This document shows, one piece after another, positions 52,146 to 60,487 of a stretch of DNA of 64,000 nucleotides. The notes under the pieces were generated by a model. That model saw only the letters and a program-made list of their open reading frames with translations, was not told the DNA's origin and ran no database searches. Source of the DNA: Prosthecodimorpha hirschii (GTDB lineage Bacteria > Pseudomonadota > Alphaproteobacteria > Rhizobiales > Ancalomicrobiaceae); the NCBI RefSeq assembly GCF_001305515.1, contig NZ_LJYW01000001.1, positions 1,534,320-1,598,319 of the forward strand, read 5' to 3'. The position numbers and the translations under genes were made by a program. Position 1 is the stretch's first letter, and each line of letters starts with the position of its first letter.

Positions 52146-53078
52146 ATGGTGGAATTGATCGAGACGGACGTTTCCGGCACGCTGCCCCGCGTCACGGCGC
52201 GCAGCGACGCGGACCGTTTCGATCCGTCCCGCGCGGAGACCGGCGAGCCGTCCGGCACGCAGAGCATCGGCCGTGCCGTCGCCCTGTTGCGCCAGCTCGC
52301 CGCCACGCGCAACCGCGGCGCCGGGCTGTCGGAACTGGTCGAGGCCTCGGGCCTCGCCAAGCCGACCTGCCGGCGCATCCTGCTCGCCCTGATCGAGGCC
52401 GGGCTCGCCGAGCAGGACCCGATCACGCGGCGCTATTTCCTGGGTCCGGAGGCCTATGTGCTCGGCACCGTGGCGGCCGACCGGTTCGGCCTGCACCGGC
52501 TCGCCGCCGACAGCGTCACTCGGCTGGCCCGCGAGACCGGCGACGCCGCCTTCCTGCAGGTCCGGCGCGACTGGTCGGTCGTCTGCCTGCAGCGCGAGGA
52601 CGGCGACTTCCCGATCCGCTCGCATGTGCTGGCCGCCGGCGACCGCCATCCGATCGGCTGCGGCGCGGGCGGCATCACGATCGCCGCGGCGATGCCGGAT
52701 GCCGAGATCGAAGCCTCCTTCGAGGCCAACGACGCGCTGCTCGCGGCCCGCTATCCGATGCTCAACCGCCCCCTGATGCGCGATCTCGTCGCCGAAGCGC
52801 GCCGGCTCGGCTACGGCCTCAACCGCGGCCTCTTGTTCCCCGGTTCCTGGGGCATGGGCATGGTGGTGCGCGACGAGCGCGGCCGGCCGAATGCCTGCCT
52901 GTCCCTCGCCGCGATCGAGAGCCGGATGCAGCCCGACCGGCAGGTTCAGTTGGCCGAGCTTCTCCGCGAGGAGGTGCGCCGCGTGGAAGCGCGCATCGCG
53001 GAGACCGGCCTTTCCCATGACGACAGGGCTCCGGCATCGGCCGGGGCACAACGCCGCAAAGTCGGCGAGAGGAGATGA
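52146..53078 (+). CDS. IclR-family transcriptional regulator
   Basis: 310-residue regulator: winged helix at about 38-100 (GTQSIGRAVALLRQLA, GLSELVEASGLAKPTCRRILLALIEAGL) and effector domain (RRDWSVVCLQREDGDFPIRSHVLAAGDRHPIGCGAGG, GYGLNRGLLFPGSWGMGMVVRD). The start is uncertain: ATG 52146 gives a length nearer to the family; ATG 52092 would add 18 residues with a more A/T-rich codon pattern. The stop overlaps an ATG of the thiolase gene. It probably controls both this operon and the divergent TRAP genes. Confidence 0.85.
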   Translation: MVELIETDVSGTLPRVTARSDADRFDPSRAETGEPSGTQSIGRAVALLRQLAATRNRGAGLSELVEASGLAKPTCRRILLALIEAGLAEQDPITRRYFLGPEAYVLGTVAADRFGLHRLAADSVTRLARETGDAAFLQVRRDWSVVCLQREDGDFPIRSHVLAAGDRHPIGCGAGGITIAAAMPDAEIEASFEANDALLAARYPMLNRPLMRDLVAEARRLGYGLNRGLLFPGSWGMGMVVRDERGRPNACLSLAAIESRMQPDRQVQLAELLREEVRRVEARIAETGLSHDDRAPASAGAQRRKVGERR

Positions 53079-53080
53079 CC

Positions 53081-54250
53081 ATGAGCCGTGCCGCCATCGT
53101 GGGCTGGGCCCACTCGCCCTTCGGCAAGCTGGAAGACCCGGATGTCGAGAGCCTGATCGGCCGCGTCGCCGCCGATGCGCTCGTCCATGCCGGCGTCGCC
53201 CCGGCCGATGTCGATGCGATCACGGTCGGCGTCTACAACAACGGCTTCTCCAAGCAGGGCTTCGAGGCCTCGATGGTGGCGCTCGCCGTGCCGGAGCTCG
53301 CCTATACGCCGGCGACCCACATGGAGAATGCCTGCGCGACCGGATCGGCCGCGATCTATTCGGCGCTCGACTTCATCGAAAGCGGCCGGGGCCGGATCGC
53401 GCTGGTGGTCGGCGCCGAGAAGATGACCGGCATTCCGACGGCGGCGGTCGGCGACGTCCTGCTGAGCGGCTGCTACCGCAAGGAGGAGGCCGAGGTCGAC
53501 GCCGGCTTCGCCGGCATCTTCGGGCGCATCGCGCAGCACTATTTCCAGCGTCACGGCGACCGTTCCGAGGAACTCGCCATGATCGCGGCGAAGAACCATC
53601 GTCACGGACTGGCCAATCCGCTCGCCCACATGCGCAAGGATTTCGGCTTCGACTTCTGCAACACGGTGTCGGACAAGAACCCGCGCGTCGCCGGTCCGCT
53701 GCGCCGGACCGACTGTTCGCTGGTCTCCGACGGTGCCGCCGCGCTGGTGCTCGCCGACGAGGAGACCGCGATGAGCCTCGCCCGTGCGGTCCGCTTCCGC
53801 GCGCGCCAGCATGTCAACGACTTCCTGCCGCTGTCGCGGCGCGATCCGATCGCCTTCGAGGGCGCCCGCCGCGCCTGGACCAAGGCGCGCGAGGATGCCG
53901 GCATCGCGATCGACGACCTCGATCTGGTCGAGACCCACGACTGCTTCACGGTCGCCGAGATGATCGAATACGAGGCGATGGGTCTCGCCGCCCCCGGCGA
54001 GGGCTGGCGCGTGGCCCGCGAGGGCCAGTCGAGCCGCGGCGGCCGGCTGCCGGTCAATCTCTCCGGCGGCCTCAAGTCGCGCGGCCATCCGATCGGCGCG
54101 ACCGGCGTCTCGCAGCACGTCATGGCGGCGATGCAGCTGATGGGCGAGGCCGGCGAGATGCAGCTCGACGGCGCCGCCCTGGCCGGCGTCTTCAACATGG
54201 GCGGTGCGGCCGTCGCCAACTACGTGTCGATCCTCGAACGGCTGAAGTGA
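53081..54250 (+). CDS. thiolase / acetyl-CoA acetyltransferase family protein
   Basis: 389-residue thiolase. Nucleophilic cysteine C85 in HMENACATGSAAI; catalytic histidine in ETHDCFTVAEMIEYEAMG; GLKSRGHPIGATGVSQ near the C-terminus. The HDCF version is typical of the SCP-2/nonspecific thiolase branch rather than PhaA. ATG 53081 has GAGAGGAG 6 bp upstream; ATG 53075 overlaps the IclR stop and would add two residues. It works with the acyl-CoA ligase downstream in CoA-dependent degradation. Confidence 0.9.
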   Translation: MSRAAIVGWAHSPFGKLEDPDVESLIGRVAADALVHAGVAPADVDAITVGVYNNGFSKQGFEASMVALAVPELAYTPATHMENACATGSAAIYSALDFIESGRGRIALVVGAEKMTGIPTAAVGDVLLSGCYRKEEAEVDAGFAGIFGRIAQHYFQRHGDRSEELAMIAAKNHRHGLANPLAHMRKDFGFDFCNTVSDKNPRVAGPLRRTDCSLVSDGAAALVLADEETAMSLARAVRFRARQHVNDFLPLSRRDPIAFEGARRAWTKAREDAGIAIDDLDLVETHDCFTVAEMIEYEAMGLAAPGEGWRVAREGQSSRGGRLPVNLSGGLKSRGHPIGATGVSQHVMAAMQLMGEAGEMQLDGAALAGVFNMGGAAVANYVSILERLK

Positions 54251-54355
54251 GCCGCGCGGTCGCCACGCCGAAACAAGTCCGCACCTTCGAAACAACCTGA
54301 ACCGACCGGCGGCCGATCAGAGCCGCCGGCACGTCCTTGGAGAGGAACCGATCCC

Positions 54356-56023
54356 GTGACTGCAACGGCTCCGCGCGGGGGCGTCGCGCCCTCGTCCCGC
54401 CGGGTGATGAACCTCGCCCATGTCCTGGTCCAGAACGCCCGCCGCTTCCCGGACCGGCCCGGCTTCGTCTGGGCCGACCGCAGCTGGAGCTGGGCCGAGA
54501 TCGAGGCCAGCGTGTCGGCCTTCGCGGCGGCGCTGGCCGCGCGCGGCATCGGCAAGGGCGACCGCATCCTGGTGCATTCCAAGAACTGCGAGGAGATGTT
54601 CTTCTCGATGTTCGCGACCTTCCGGCTCGGCGCCGTCTGGGTGCCGACCAACTTCCGCCTGATGGCGGCCGAGGTCGCCGATCTGGCCGACTATGCCGGC
54701 GCCAAGGCCTTCCTGTGCCATGGCGACTTCCCCGAGCATGCCGCCGCCGTCGAGGCCCATATGCGCCCGCGCGGCCTGACCTTCACCATGCGGCTCGGCC
54801 CCGGCACGCTCGGCGACTGCGCGGCATCCGACGAGATCGCCGCCCATGCCGGCACGGTCGTCAAGGACGCGGTGGTCGAATATGACGATCCCTGCTGGTT
54901 CTTCTTCACCTCCGGCACCACGGGGCGCTCCAAGGCTTCGGTGCTGACCCACGGCCAGATGGCCTTCGTCATCACCAACCATCTCTGCGACCTGATCCCC
55001 GGCACGACCGAGGCCGACGCCTCGCTGGTCGTCGCCCCGCTCAGCCACGGTGCCGGCGTGCACCAGCTGGTGCAGGCGAACCGCGCCGTGCCGACCATCC
55101 TGCTGCCGACCGAGCGCTTCGACATCGACGAGGCCTACCGGCTGATCGCCAAGCACCGGGTGACCAACCTCTTCACCGTGCCGACGATCCTCAAGATGCT
55201 GGTCGAGCATCCGGCGGCCGACATGCACGACCATTCCTCGCTGCGCTACGTGATCTATGCCGGCGCGCCGATGTATCGCGAGGACCAGAAGACCGCGCTC
55301 CGGAAGCTCGGCAAGGTGATCGTGCAGTATTTCGGCCTCGGCGAGGTCACCGGCAACATCACCGTGCTGCCGCCGGCCCTGCACGAGGAGGAAGACGGCC
55401 CGACCGCGCGCATCGGCACCTGCGGCTTCGAGCGCACCGGCATGCAGGTCTCGATCCAGGACGACGAGGGCAAGGAACTCGAGCCCTTCGAGACCGGCGA
55501 GATCTGCGTCATCGGCCCGGCCGTGTTCCCGGGCTACTACGACAATCCGGACGCCAATGCGAAGGCCTTCCGCAACGGCTGGTTCCGCACCGGCGATCTC
55601 GGCCACATGGATCGCGAAGGCTTCGTCTACATCACCGGCCGCGCCTCCGACATGTTCATCTCGGGCGGCTCGAACATCTACCCGCGCGAGATCGAGGAGA
55701 AGCTGCTGACCCATCCGGCCATCGCCGAGGTGGCGATCGTCGGCGTGCCCGATCCGCTCTGGGGCGAGATCGGCTATGCGGTCTGCGTCGCCCGCCCGGG
55801 CATGAGCGTCGGCGAGGCCGAGATCGCCGACTTCCTCGCCGCCAAGGTCTCCAAGTACAAGATGCCGAAGCGCTTCTTCTTCTGGGACGCGCTGCCGAAA
55901 TCCGGCTACGGCAAGGTGCCGAAGCGCATGGTCAAGGACGAACTGGCCGCCCGCGGCCTGATGCCGAAGGCCGCCTCGGCGCATGACCAGGCGGCGCCGA
56001 AAGCCGCGGAGACGAAGCCGTGA
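54356..56023 (+). CDS. AMP-dependent acyl-CoA ligase
   Basis: 555-residue ANL-superfamily ligase that activates a carboxylic acid to its CoA ester with ATP. Motifs: A3 FFFTSGTTGRSKASVLTH (with unusual AS after K), A5-like VQYFGLGEVTG, A7 GWFRTGDLGHMDREGFVYITGRASDMFISGGSNIYPREIE and the A10 lysine in PKSGYGKVPKRMVK. GTG 54356 is used; ATG 54407 is the next possible start. Substrate unknown; the DctP importer suggests a C4-like or aromatic carboxylate. Confidence 0.92.
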   Translation: MTATAPRGGVAPSSRRVMNLAHVLVQNARRFPDRPGFVWADRSWSWAEIEASVSAFAAALAARGIGKGDRILVHSKNCEEMFFSMFATFRLGAVWVPTNFRLMAAEVADLADYAGAKAFLCHGDFPEHAAAVEAHMRPRGLTFTMRLGPGTLGDCAASDEIAAHAGTVVKDAVVEYDDPCWFFFTSGTTGRSKASVLTHGQMAFVITNHLCDLIPGTTEADASLVVAPLSHGAGVHQLVQANRAVPTILLPTERFDIDEAYRLIAKHRVTNLFTVPTILKMLVEHPAADMHDHSSLRYVIYAGAPMYREDQKTALRKLGKVIVQYFGLGEVTGNITVLPPALHEEEDGPTARIGTCGFERTGMQVSIQDDEGKELEPFETGEICVIGPAVFPGYYDNPDANAKAFRNGWFRTGDLGHMDREGFVYITGRASDMFISGGSNIYPREIEEKLLTHPAIAEVAIVGVPDPLWGEIGYAVCVARPGMSVGEAEIADFLAAKVSKYKMPKRFFFWDALPKSGYGKVPKRMVKDELAARGLMPKAASAHDQAAPKAAETKP

Positions 56024-56895
56024 CCACGCCCTCCCCCCTGCCCCGCCGCATCGTCCAGCCCGGCCCGGCGCCGGAGCCGCGCGTGCTGGCCGTCGATTGC
56101 GTCGGCACCGAGATCGCCTTCACGCTGGAGCCCGGCGTCAACCTGCTCGAGGGCGTGCGCCGCGCCGTGGCAGCGGCCGGCTTTTCGGCCGCCGCCGTCG
56201 ATCTCGAGGGCGGCGCCTTCGGGCCGTTCACCTATGTCATCCCGGCCCTGTCCGAAACGCCCAAGCACGCCGCCTTCTATTCGGAGTTCCGCCGGCCGGC
56301 CGGCGCGACGCCTTTGACGCGCGGACGGATGACCTTCGGGTCGAAGGACGGCGAGCCCTGGTTCCACTGCCACGGCTTCTGGACGGTCGACGGGACGCTG
56401 ACCGGCGGTCACGTCATCCCGCAGGAGACCGTCGTCGCCGCGCCGATCCAGGCGCGCGCGCTCTGCCTCGCCGGTGCCGCCTTCGTCGCCGAGCACGATC
56501 CGGAGACCAATTTCCAGATCTTCGGCCCGGTCCCGGCCGAACCGTCCGCCCCGGCCTCCGGCACGCCGGCGATCGCGATCCGGATCCGCCCGCACGAGGA
56601 TGTCGCGACGACCTTCGAGACCCTCGCGGCCGCGCGCGGCTGGGCGCGGGCGCGCATCCGCGGCGGCGTCGCCTCGACGATCGGCGCCCGCTTCGAGGGC
56701 GGCGGCCAGGTCGACAACTTCGCCACGGAAGTCTTCGTGGTCGACGGCCAGGTCGCGCCGGGCCCGGACGGACGTCCGGTCGCGGCGATCGATGTGGCGC
56801 TGATCGACTATACCGGCGCACTCGCCGAAGGACGCTATGTCCGCGGCGACAACCCGGTCCTGATGACCTTCGAGGCCGTGCTCGAAAAGCTCTGA
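56020..56895 (+). CDS. PCC/DUF296 domain protein
   Basis: 291-residue protein with two DUF296 (plant and prokaryote conserved, PPC) modules: about 20-150 (GVNLLEGVRRAVAAAGFSAAAVDLEGGAF, HCHGFWTVDGTLTGGHVIPQETVV) and about 180-290 (IRPHEDVATTFETLAAARGWARARIRGGVAS, DVALIDYTGALAEGRYVRGDNPVLMTFE). HCH and GGH histidines could bind a metal. It starts in a GTGA overlap with the ligase gene and ends the operon before a strong terminator-like stem. Function unknown; in this setting probably enzymatic rather than DNA-binding. Confidence 0.82.
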   Translation: MTTPSPLPRRIVQPGPAPEPRVLAVDCVGTEIAFTLEPGVNLLEGVRRAVAAAGFSAAAVDLEGGAFGPFTYVIPALSETPKHAAFYSEFRRPAGATPLTRGRMTFGSKDGEPWFHCHGFWTVDGTLTGGHVIPQETVVAAPIQARALCLAGAAFVAEHDPETNFQIFGPVPAEPSAPASGTPAIAIRIRPHEDVATTFETLAAARGWARARIRGGVASTIGARFEGGGQVDNFATEVFVVDGQVAPGPDGRPVAAIDVALIDYTGALAEGRYVRGDNPVLMTFEAVLEKL

Positions 56896-56920
56896 GCGCG
56901 GCCGGCCCACCGCGCGCCGA

Positions 56921-56976
56921 GACGCAAACGCATTCCGGGCGCGCGCCCCGCGGCGCCCGGAATTTGCGTCGGTTTT
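56921..56976 (+). terminator. factor-independent-like terminator after the DUF296 gene
   Basis: Outer arms GACGCAAA (56921-56928) and TTTGCGTC (56963-56970), inner perfect arms TTCCGGGCGC (56933-56942) and GCGCCCGGAA (56953-56962), followed by GGTTTTC. The stem is strong and starts 26 bp after the stop codon. Confidence 0.75.
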
Positions 56977-57120
56977 CGCCGGCACCGGCTTCGTTTCGTC
57001 CGAGGCACCGGTCGCGGTGGAATTTTCCAACACGGGCCCTGACGCCAGTAGCCGTTTGCCTCGACGGACCGCCTCCCGCCGGTGAGGATCGCGCCCTCAC
57101 AGTTTCGGGAGCGAACGACC

Positions 57121-58092
57121 ATGACCTTCACCCGCCGCGCCCTCCTCGGCGCCGCCCTGGCCCTCGGCCTCGTCGCCGGCAGCCCGGCCTCCGCGGCCGA
57201 CGCGCCGAAGGAGATCCGGATCGACTGGGCGACCTACAACCCGGTCTCGCTGATCCTCAAGGACAAGAAGATCCTGGAGCAGGAGTTCGAGAAGGACGGC
57301 ATCGCGATCCGCTGGGTGCAGTCGGCCGGCTCCAACAAGGCGCTCGAATTCCTCAATGCCGGCTCGCTCGACTTCGGTTCGACCGCCGGTGCCGCAGCCC
57401 TGCTCGGCCGGATCAACGGCAATCCGGTGAAATCGATCTACGTCTATTCGCGCCCCGAATGGACCGCCCTGGTCGCCCGCGCCGACAGTTCGTTCGCCAA
57501 GCCGGCCGATCTCAAGGGCAAGTCGGTCGCCGTCACCCGCGGCACCGATCCGCATATCTTCCTGGTCCGGGCGCTCGCCGAGGCCGGCCTGACCGAGAAG
57601 GACGTGAAGCTCGTCCTCCTGCAGCATGCCGACGGCAAGATGGCGCTGCTGCGCGGCGATGTCGACGCCTGGGCGGGCCTCGACCCGATCATGGCCTCCG
57701 CCGAGATCGAGGCCGGCGCGAAGCTGTTCTTCCGCAAGCCGGACGCCAATACCTGGGGCATTCTCAACACCCGCGAGGACTTCGCCAAGGCCCATCCGCA
57801 GATCGTCGCCCGCGTGCTCTCGGCCTATGAGAAGGCGCGCGCCATTGCGCTTGCCGACAAGGCGACCCTGACCGCCAGCCTGGTGGCCGCCACCAAGCTG
57901 CCGGATGCGGTGATCGCCAAGCAGTTGGAGCGCACGGAGCTGACCCATTCGCGCATCGGCGCGCCGCAGCGCGACTCGATCCTCGCCGCGGGGCTTGCCC
58001 TTCAGGAGGCGGGCGTCATAAAGGCCGATGTGGATGTGAAGAAGGTCGTCGCCGACCTGATCGACGAGCGCTTCGGCCAGTTCGGTCAGTAG
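57121..58092 (+). CDS. nitrate/sulfonate/taurine-family ABC substrate-binding protein
   Basis: 323-residue SsuA-like periplasmic binding protein with a signal peptide (TRRALLGAALALGLVAGSPASA). Core: IRIDWATYNPVSLILKDKKILEQEFEKDGIAIRWVQSAGSNKALEFLNAGSLDFGSTAGAAAL, then KGKSVAVTRGTDPHIFLVRALAEAGL. The IRWVQSAGSNKALE stretch is that of the aliphatic-sulfonate branch. It is followed by the permease and ATPase genes, forming a full importer. Confidence 0.9.
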   Translation: MTFTRRALLGAALALGLVAGSPASAADAPKEIRIDWATYNPVSLILKDKKILEQEFEKDGIAIRWVQSAGSNKALEFLNAGSLDFGSTAGAAALLGRINGNPVKSIYVYSRPEWTALVARADSSFAKPADLKGKSVAVTRGTDPHIFLVRALAEAGLTEKDVKLVLLQHADGKMALLRGDVDAWAGLDPIMASAEIEAGAKLFFRKPDANTWGILNTREDFAKAHPQIVARVLSAYEKARAIALADKATLTASLVAATKLPDAVIAKQLERTELTHSRIGAPQRDSILAAGLALQEAGVIKADVDVKKVVADLIDERFGQFGQ

Positions 58093-58183
58093 GATCGGAG
58101 ATCGTCGGAATTCGGTCATGCCGCGGGGCGTGCCGGCCGGGAACACCGGGCGGCGCGCCCCGCGCTCGCGAGGGGGGAGCGGA

Positions 58184-59005
58184 ATGAGTGCGGTGGAGAC
58201 CACGGCAGCGCCGGCCAGCGACGGCGGGCCGCGCCTCATTCCGGCGCCGCGCTTCGTGGTCGGCCTGATCCTGCCGATCTTGCTCGCCGTCGGCTGGGAG
58301 GCCGCGGTCCGGTTCGGCCTCGCCACCGGCCGGCTGATGCCGCCGCCCTCGCGCGTCTTCGCCACGCTGTGGGAACTGGCCGCCTCCGGCGAACTTGCCC
58401 GCCATATCGCCGCCACCAGCCTGCGGGTCGCGGTCGGCTTCGGTCTCGGCGTGGTGGCGGGCACGCTCGCCGGCGCCGTCGCCGGCTATTCGACGCTGGT
58501 GCGCCGGCTGATCGACCCGACGCTGCAGGGCCTGCGCTCGATCCCGTCGATCGCCTGGGTGCCGCTGTTCATCCTCTGGCTCGGCATCTTCGAGGAATCC
58601 AAGGTCGCGCTGATCGCCGTCGGCGTGTTCTTCCCGGTCTATCTCGGCGTGATGGGCGCGATCCTGTCGGTCGACCGCAAGATCGTCGAGGTCGGGCGCG
58701 TGTTCCGCCTGACCGGCCCGGCCCTGGTCCGGCGCATCCTGCTGCCCGCCATCCTGCCCGCCTATGTGCTGGCCCTGCGCTCGGGCCTCGGGCTCGGCTG
58801 GATGTTCGTGGTCGCGGCGGAATTCATGGGCGCCTCGGAGGGGCTCGGCTATCTCCTGGTCGACGGCCAGCAGCTCGGCAAGCCGGACCAGATCGTCGCC
58901 GCGATCCTGTGCTTCGCCGTCCTCGGCAAGATCACCGACGGGCTGGTCGCCGCCGGCTCGGCCCCGTTCCTGCGCTGGCAGGACAATTTCCGCCGGGAGG
59001 ACTGA
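58184..59005 (+). CDS. sulfonate/taurine-type ABC transporter permease
   Basis: 273-residue SsuC/TauC-like membrane protein with six helices and the cytoplasmic loop EVGRVFRLTGPALVRRILLPAILPA. The region EGLGYLLVDGQQLGKPDQIVAAIL is family-specific. ATG 58184 is preceded by GGGGGGAGCG. The ATPase gene follows after 3 bp. Confidence 0.92.
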   Translation: MSAVETTAAPASDGGPRLIPAPRFVVGLILPILLAVGWEAAVRFGLATGRLMPPPSRVFATLWELAASGELARHIAATSLRVAVGFGLGVVAGTLAGAVAGYSTLVRRLIDPTLQGLRSIPSIAWVPLFILWLGIFEESKVALIAVGVFFPVYLGVMGAILSVDRKIVEVGRVFRLTGPALVRRILLPAILPAYVLALRSGLGLGWMFVVAAEFMGASEGLGYLLVDGQQLGKPDQIVAAILCFAVLGKITDGLVAAGSAPFLRWQDNFRRED

Positions 59006-59008
59006 GCC

Positions 59009-59782
59009 ATGCTGACCATCGACGGCGTCGGCCGGGTCTATCCCAACGGCACCCGCGCGCTGGAGCGGATCGGACTGACGCTGGAGGCCGGCGAGATCCT
59101 GGCCGTGGTCGGCGGTTCGGGCTGCGGCAAGAGCACGCTGCTGCGCCTCGTCTCCGGGCTCGACCGGGCGAGCGAAGGCCGCATCCTGGTCGACGGCGCG
59201 GCGATCGCCGAACCGCATCCGGCCGTCGGCATCGTCTTCCAGGAACCGCGCCTGCTGCCCTGGCTCGATGTCGCCGACAATGTCGGCTTCGGCATCGCCC
59301 ATCTGCCGCGCGCCGAGCGCGAGGGCCGGATCGCCGCCGTGCTGGCCAAGGTCGGCCTCGCCGACTACGCCCGGCGCTGGCCGCGCGAACTGTCCGGCGG
59401 CCAGGCGCAGCGTGTCGCGATCGCCCGCGCGCTGGTCGCCCGGCCGAGCGTGCTGCTGCTCGACGAGCCCTTCTCGGCGCTCGACGCCTTCACCCGCGCC
59501 GACCTGCAGGACCACCTGCTGGACCTCTGGGCGGAGAGCCGGCCGACCATGGTGCTGGTCACGCACGACATCGAGGAGGCGCTGGTGCTGGCCGACCGGA
59601 TCGTGGTGATGCAGCCGAAGCCCGGCCGCATCGCGGCGGAGACGCGCGTCGCCCTGCCCCGCCCGCGCGACCGGCTGGCGCCCGAATTCGAAGAGGCCAA
59701 GCGGCGCATCCTGCGCTCGCTCGACGACACCCTGTCGACGCGCCCGCGCGGCGAGGAGATCGCGCCCGCCGCGGCGATCTGA
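59009..59782 (+). CDS. sulfonate/taurine-type ABC transporter ATP-binding protein
   Basis: 257-residue ATPase of the SsuB/TauB class: Walker A GGSGCGKSTLLRLVSGLD, Q-loop VFQEPRLLPWLDVADNV, signature LSGGQAQRVAIARALVARP, Walker B VLLLDEPFSALDAFTR and switch VTHDIEEALVLADRIVVM. It overlaps no gene but sits tightly between permease and OsmC genes. Confidence 0.93.
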   Translation: MLTIDGVGRVYPNGTRALERIGLTLEAGEILAVVGGSGCGKSTLLRLVSGLDRASEGRILVDGAAIAEPHPAVGIVFQEPRLLPWLDVADNVGFGIAHLPRAEREGRIAAVLAKVGLADYARRWPRELSGGQAQRVAIARALVARPSVLLLDEPFSALDAFTRADLQDHLLDLWAESRPTMVLVTHDIEEALVLADRIVVMQPKPGRIAAETRVALPRPRDRLAPEFEEAKRRILRSLDDTLSTRPRGEEIAPAAAI

Positions 59783-59801
59783 GACCCCCGAGGAGGAAAC
59801 C

Positions 59802-60320
59802 ATGGACGCCAACGAACTGAGGGCCATGCAGGCCCCGATCAAGGACCGCTACAAGTCCGAGCCGGGCGATGCCCGCATCACCCTGAAGGCCCGCGGCTCG
59901 GTCGACGACCAGCATCTCGCCTGCAAGGTCGAGACCGGCCGCGCGCTGGCCATCGCCGGCCTGCATCCGGCGACCGGCGGCTCCGGCCAGGAGCTCTGCT
60001 CCGGCGACATGCTCCTGGAGGCGCTGGTCGCCTGCGCCGGCGTGACGCTGAAGGCGGTCGCCACCGCGCTGGAGATCCCGCTGCGCTCCGCGCAGGTGGT
60101 CGCGGAAGGCGATCTCGATTTCCGCGGCACGCTCGGCGTCGCCAAGGACGCCCCGGTCGGCTTCGAGGCGATCCGCCTCTCCTTCGAGGTCGACACCGAC
60201 GCGCCGCAGGAGAAGATCGACACGCTCCTGAAGCTGACCGAGCGCTACTGCGTCGTGTTCCAGACGCTCAACAAGCGGCCGGAACTCTCCGCCGGCATCG
60301 TCAACGTCGCCAACGGCTGA
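59802..60320 (+). CDS. OsmC-family protein
   Basis: 172-residue protein of the OsmC/Ohr fold with both catalytic-type cysteines: LVACAGVTLKAVA (about residue 84) and ERYCVVFQTL (about 148). OsmC proteins reduce organic hydroperoxides, but several family members work in sulfur-compound metabolism; linkage to a sulfonate-type importer fits either. GAGGAGG lies 7 bp before the ATG. It ends the operon; a stem-rich gap of 167 bp follows. Confidence 0.87.
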   Translation: MDANELRAMQAPIKDRYKSEPGDARITLKARGSVDDQHLACKVETGRALAIAGLHPATGGSGQELCSGDMLLEALVACAGVTLKAVATALEIPLRSAQVVAEGDLDFRGTLGVAKDAPVGFEAIRLSFEVDTDAPQEKIDTLLKLTERYCVVFQTLNKRPELSAGIVNVANG

Positions 60321-60328
60321 CCTTGCAG

Positions 60329-60380
60329 CGGGCGGCCTGCCGGTTTCCGGGCTCGTGCTTGGGGACAAGCCTGCCGCCCG
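60329..60380 (+). terminator. stem-loop region after the OsmC gene
   Basis: Outer arms CGGGCGGC (60329-60336) and GCCGCCCG (60373-60380) enclose an inner hairpin GCTTG-GGGA-CAAGC (60357-60370). There is no T-run, so it is a weak or Rho-assisted terminator at best. Confidence 0.45.
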
Positions 60381-60413
60381 ACGCATCTTGCCTGCAATCC
60401 GGGCAGAATGATT

Positions 60414-60425
60414 ATGTCTATACAT
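60414..60425. promoter_or_regulatory. A/T-rich palindrome upstream of the second binding-protein gene
   Basis: ATGT-CTAT-ACAT at 60414-60425, followed by TTGACA at 60426-60431 (TTTGACAGG). It lies 63-74 bp before the ATG at 60488 in the only A/T-rich part of the gap. It resembles GntR/HutC-type operators next to a -35-like hexamer. Confidence 0.4.
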
Positions 60426-60487
60426 TTGACAGGACGCGTCACGGCGTGGTGATATCCGGTCAGCCATTCCGCTCGGGAGGTTCCCCC

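Noticed and set aside
48980-53020. a 1346-residue open frame on the plus strand across the TRAP genes and into the IclR gene
   Set aside because: Crosses two well-supported minus-strand genes and the divergent promoter; composition (Asp/Glu/Arg/His-rich) is typical of antisense frames in GC-rich genomes.
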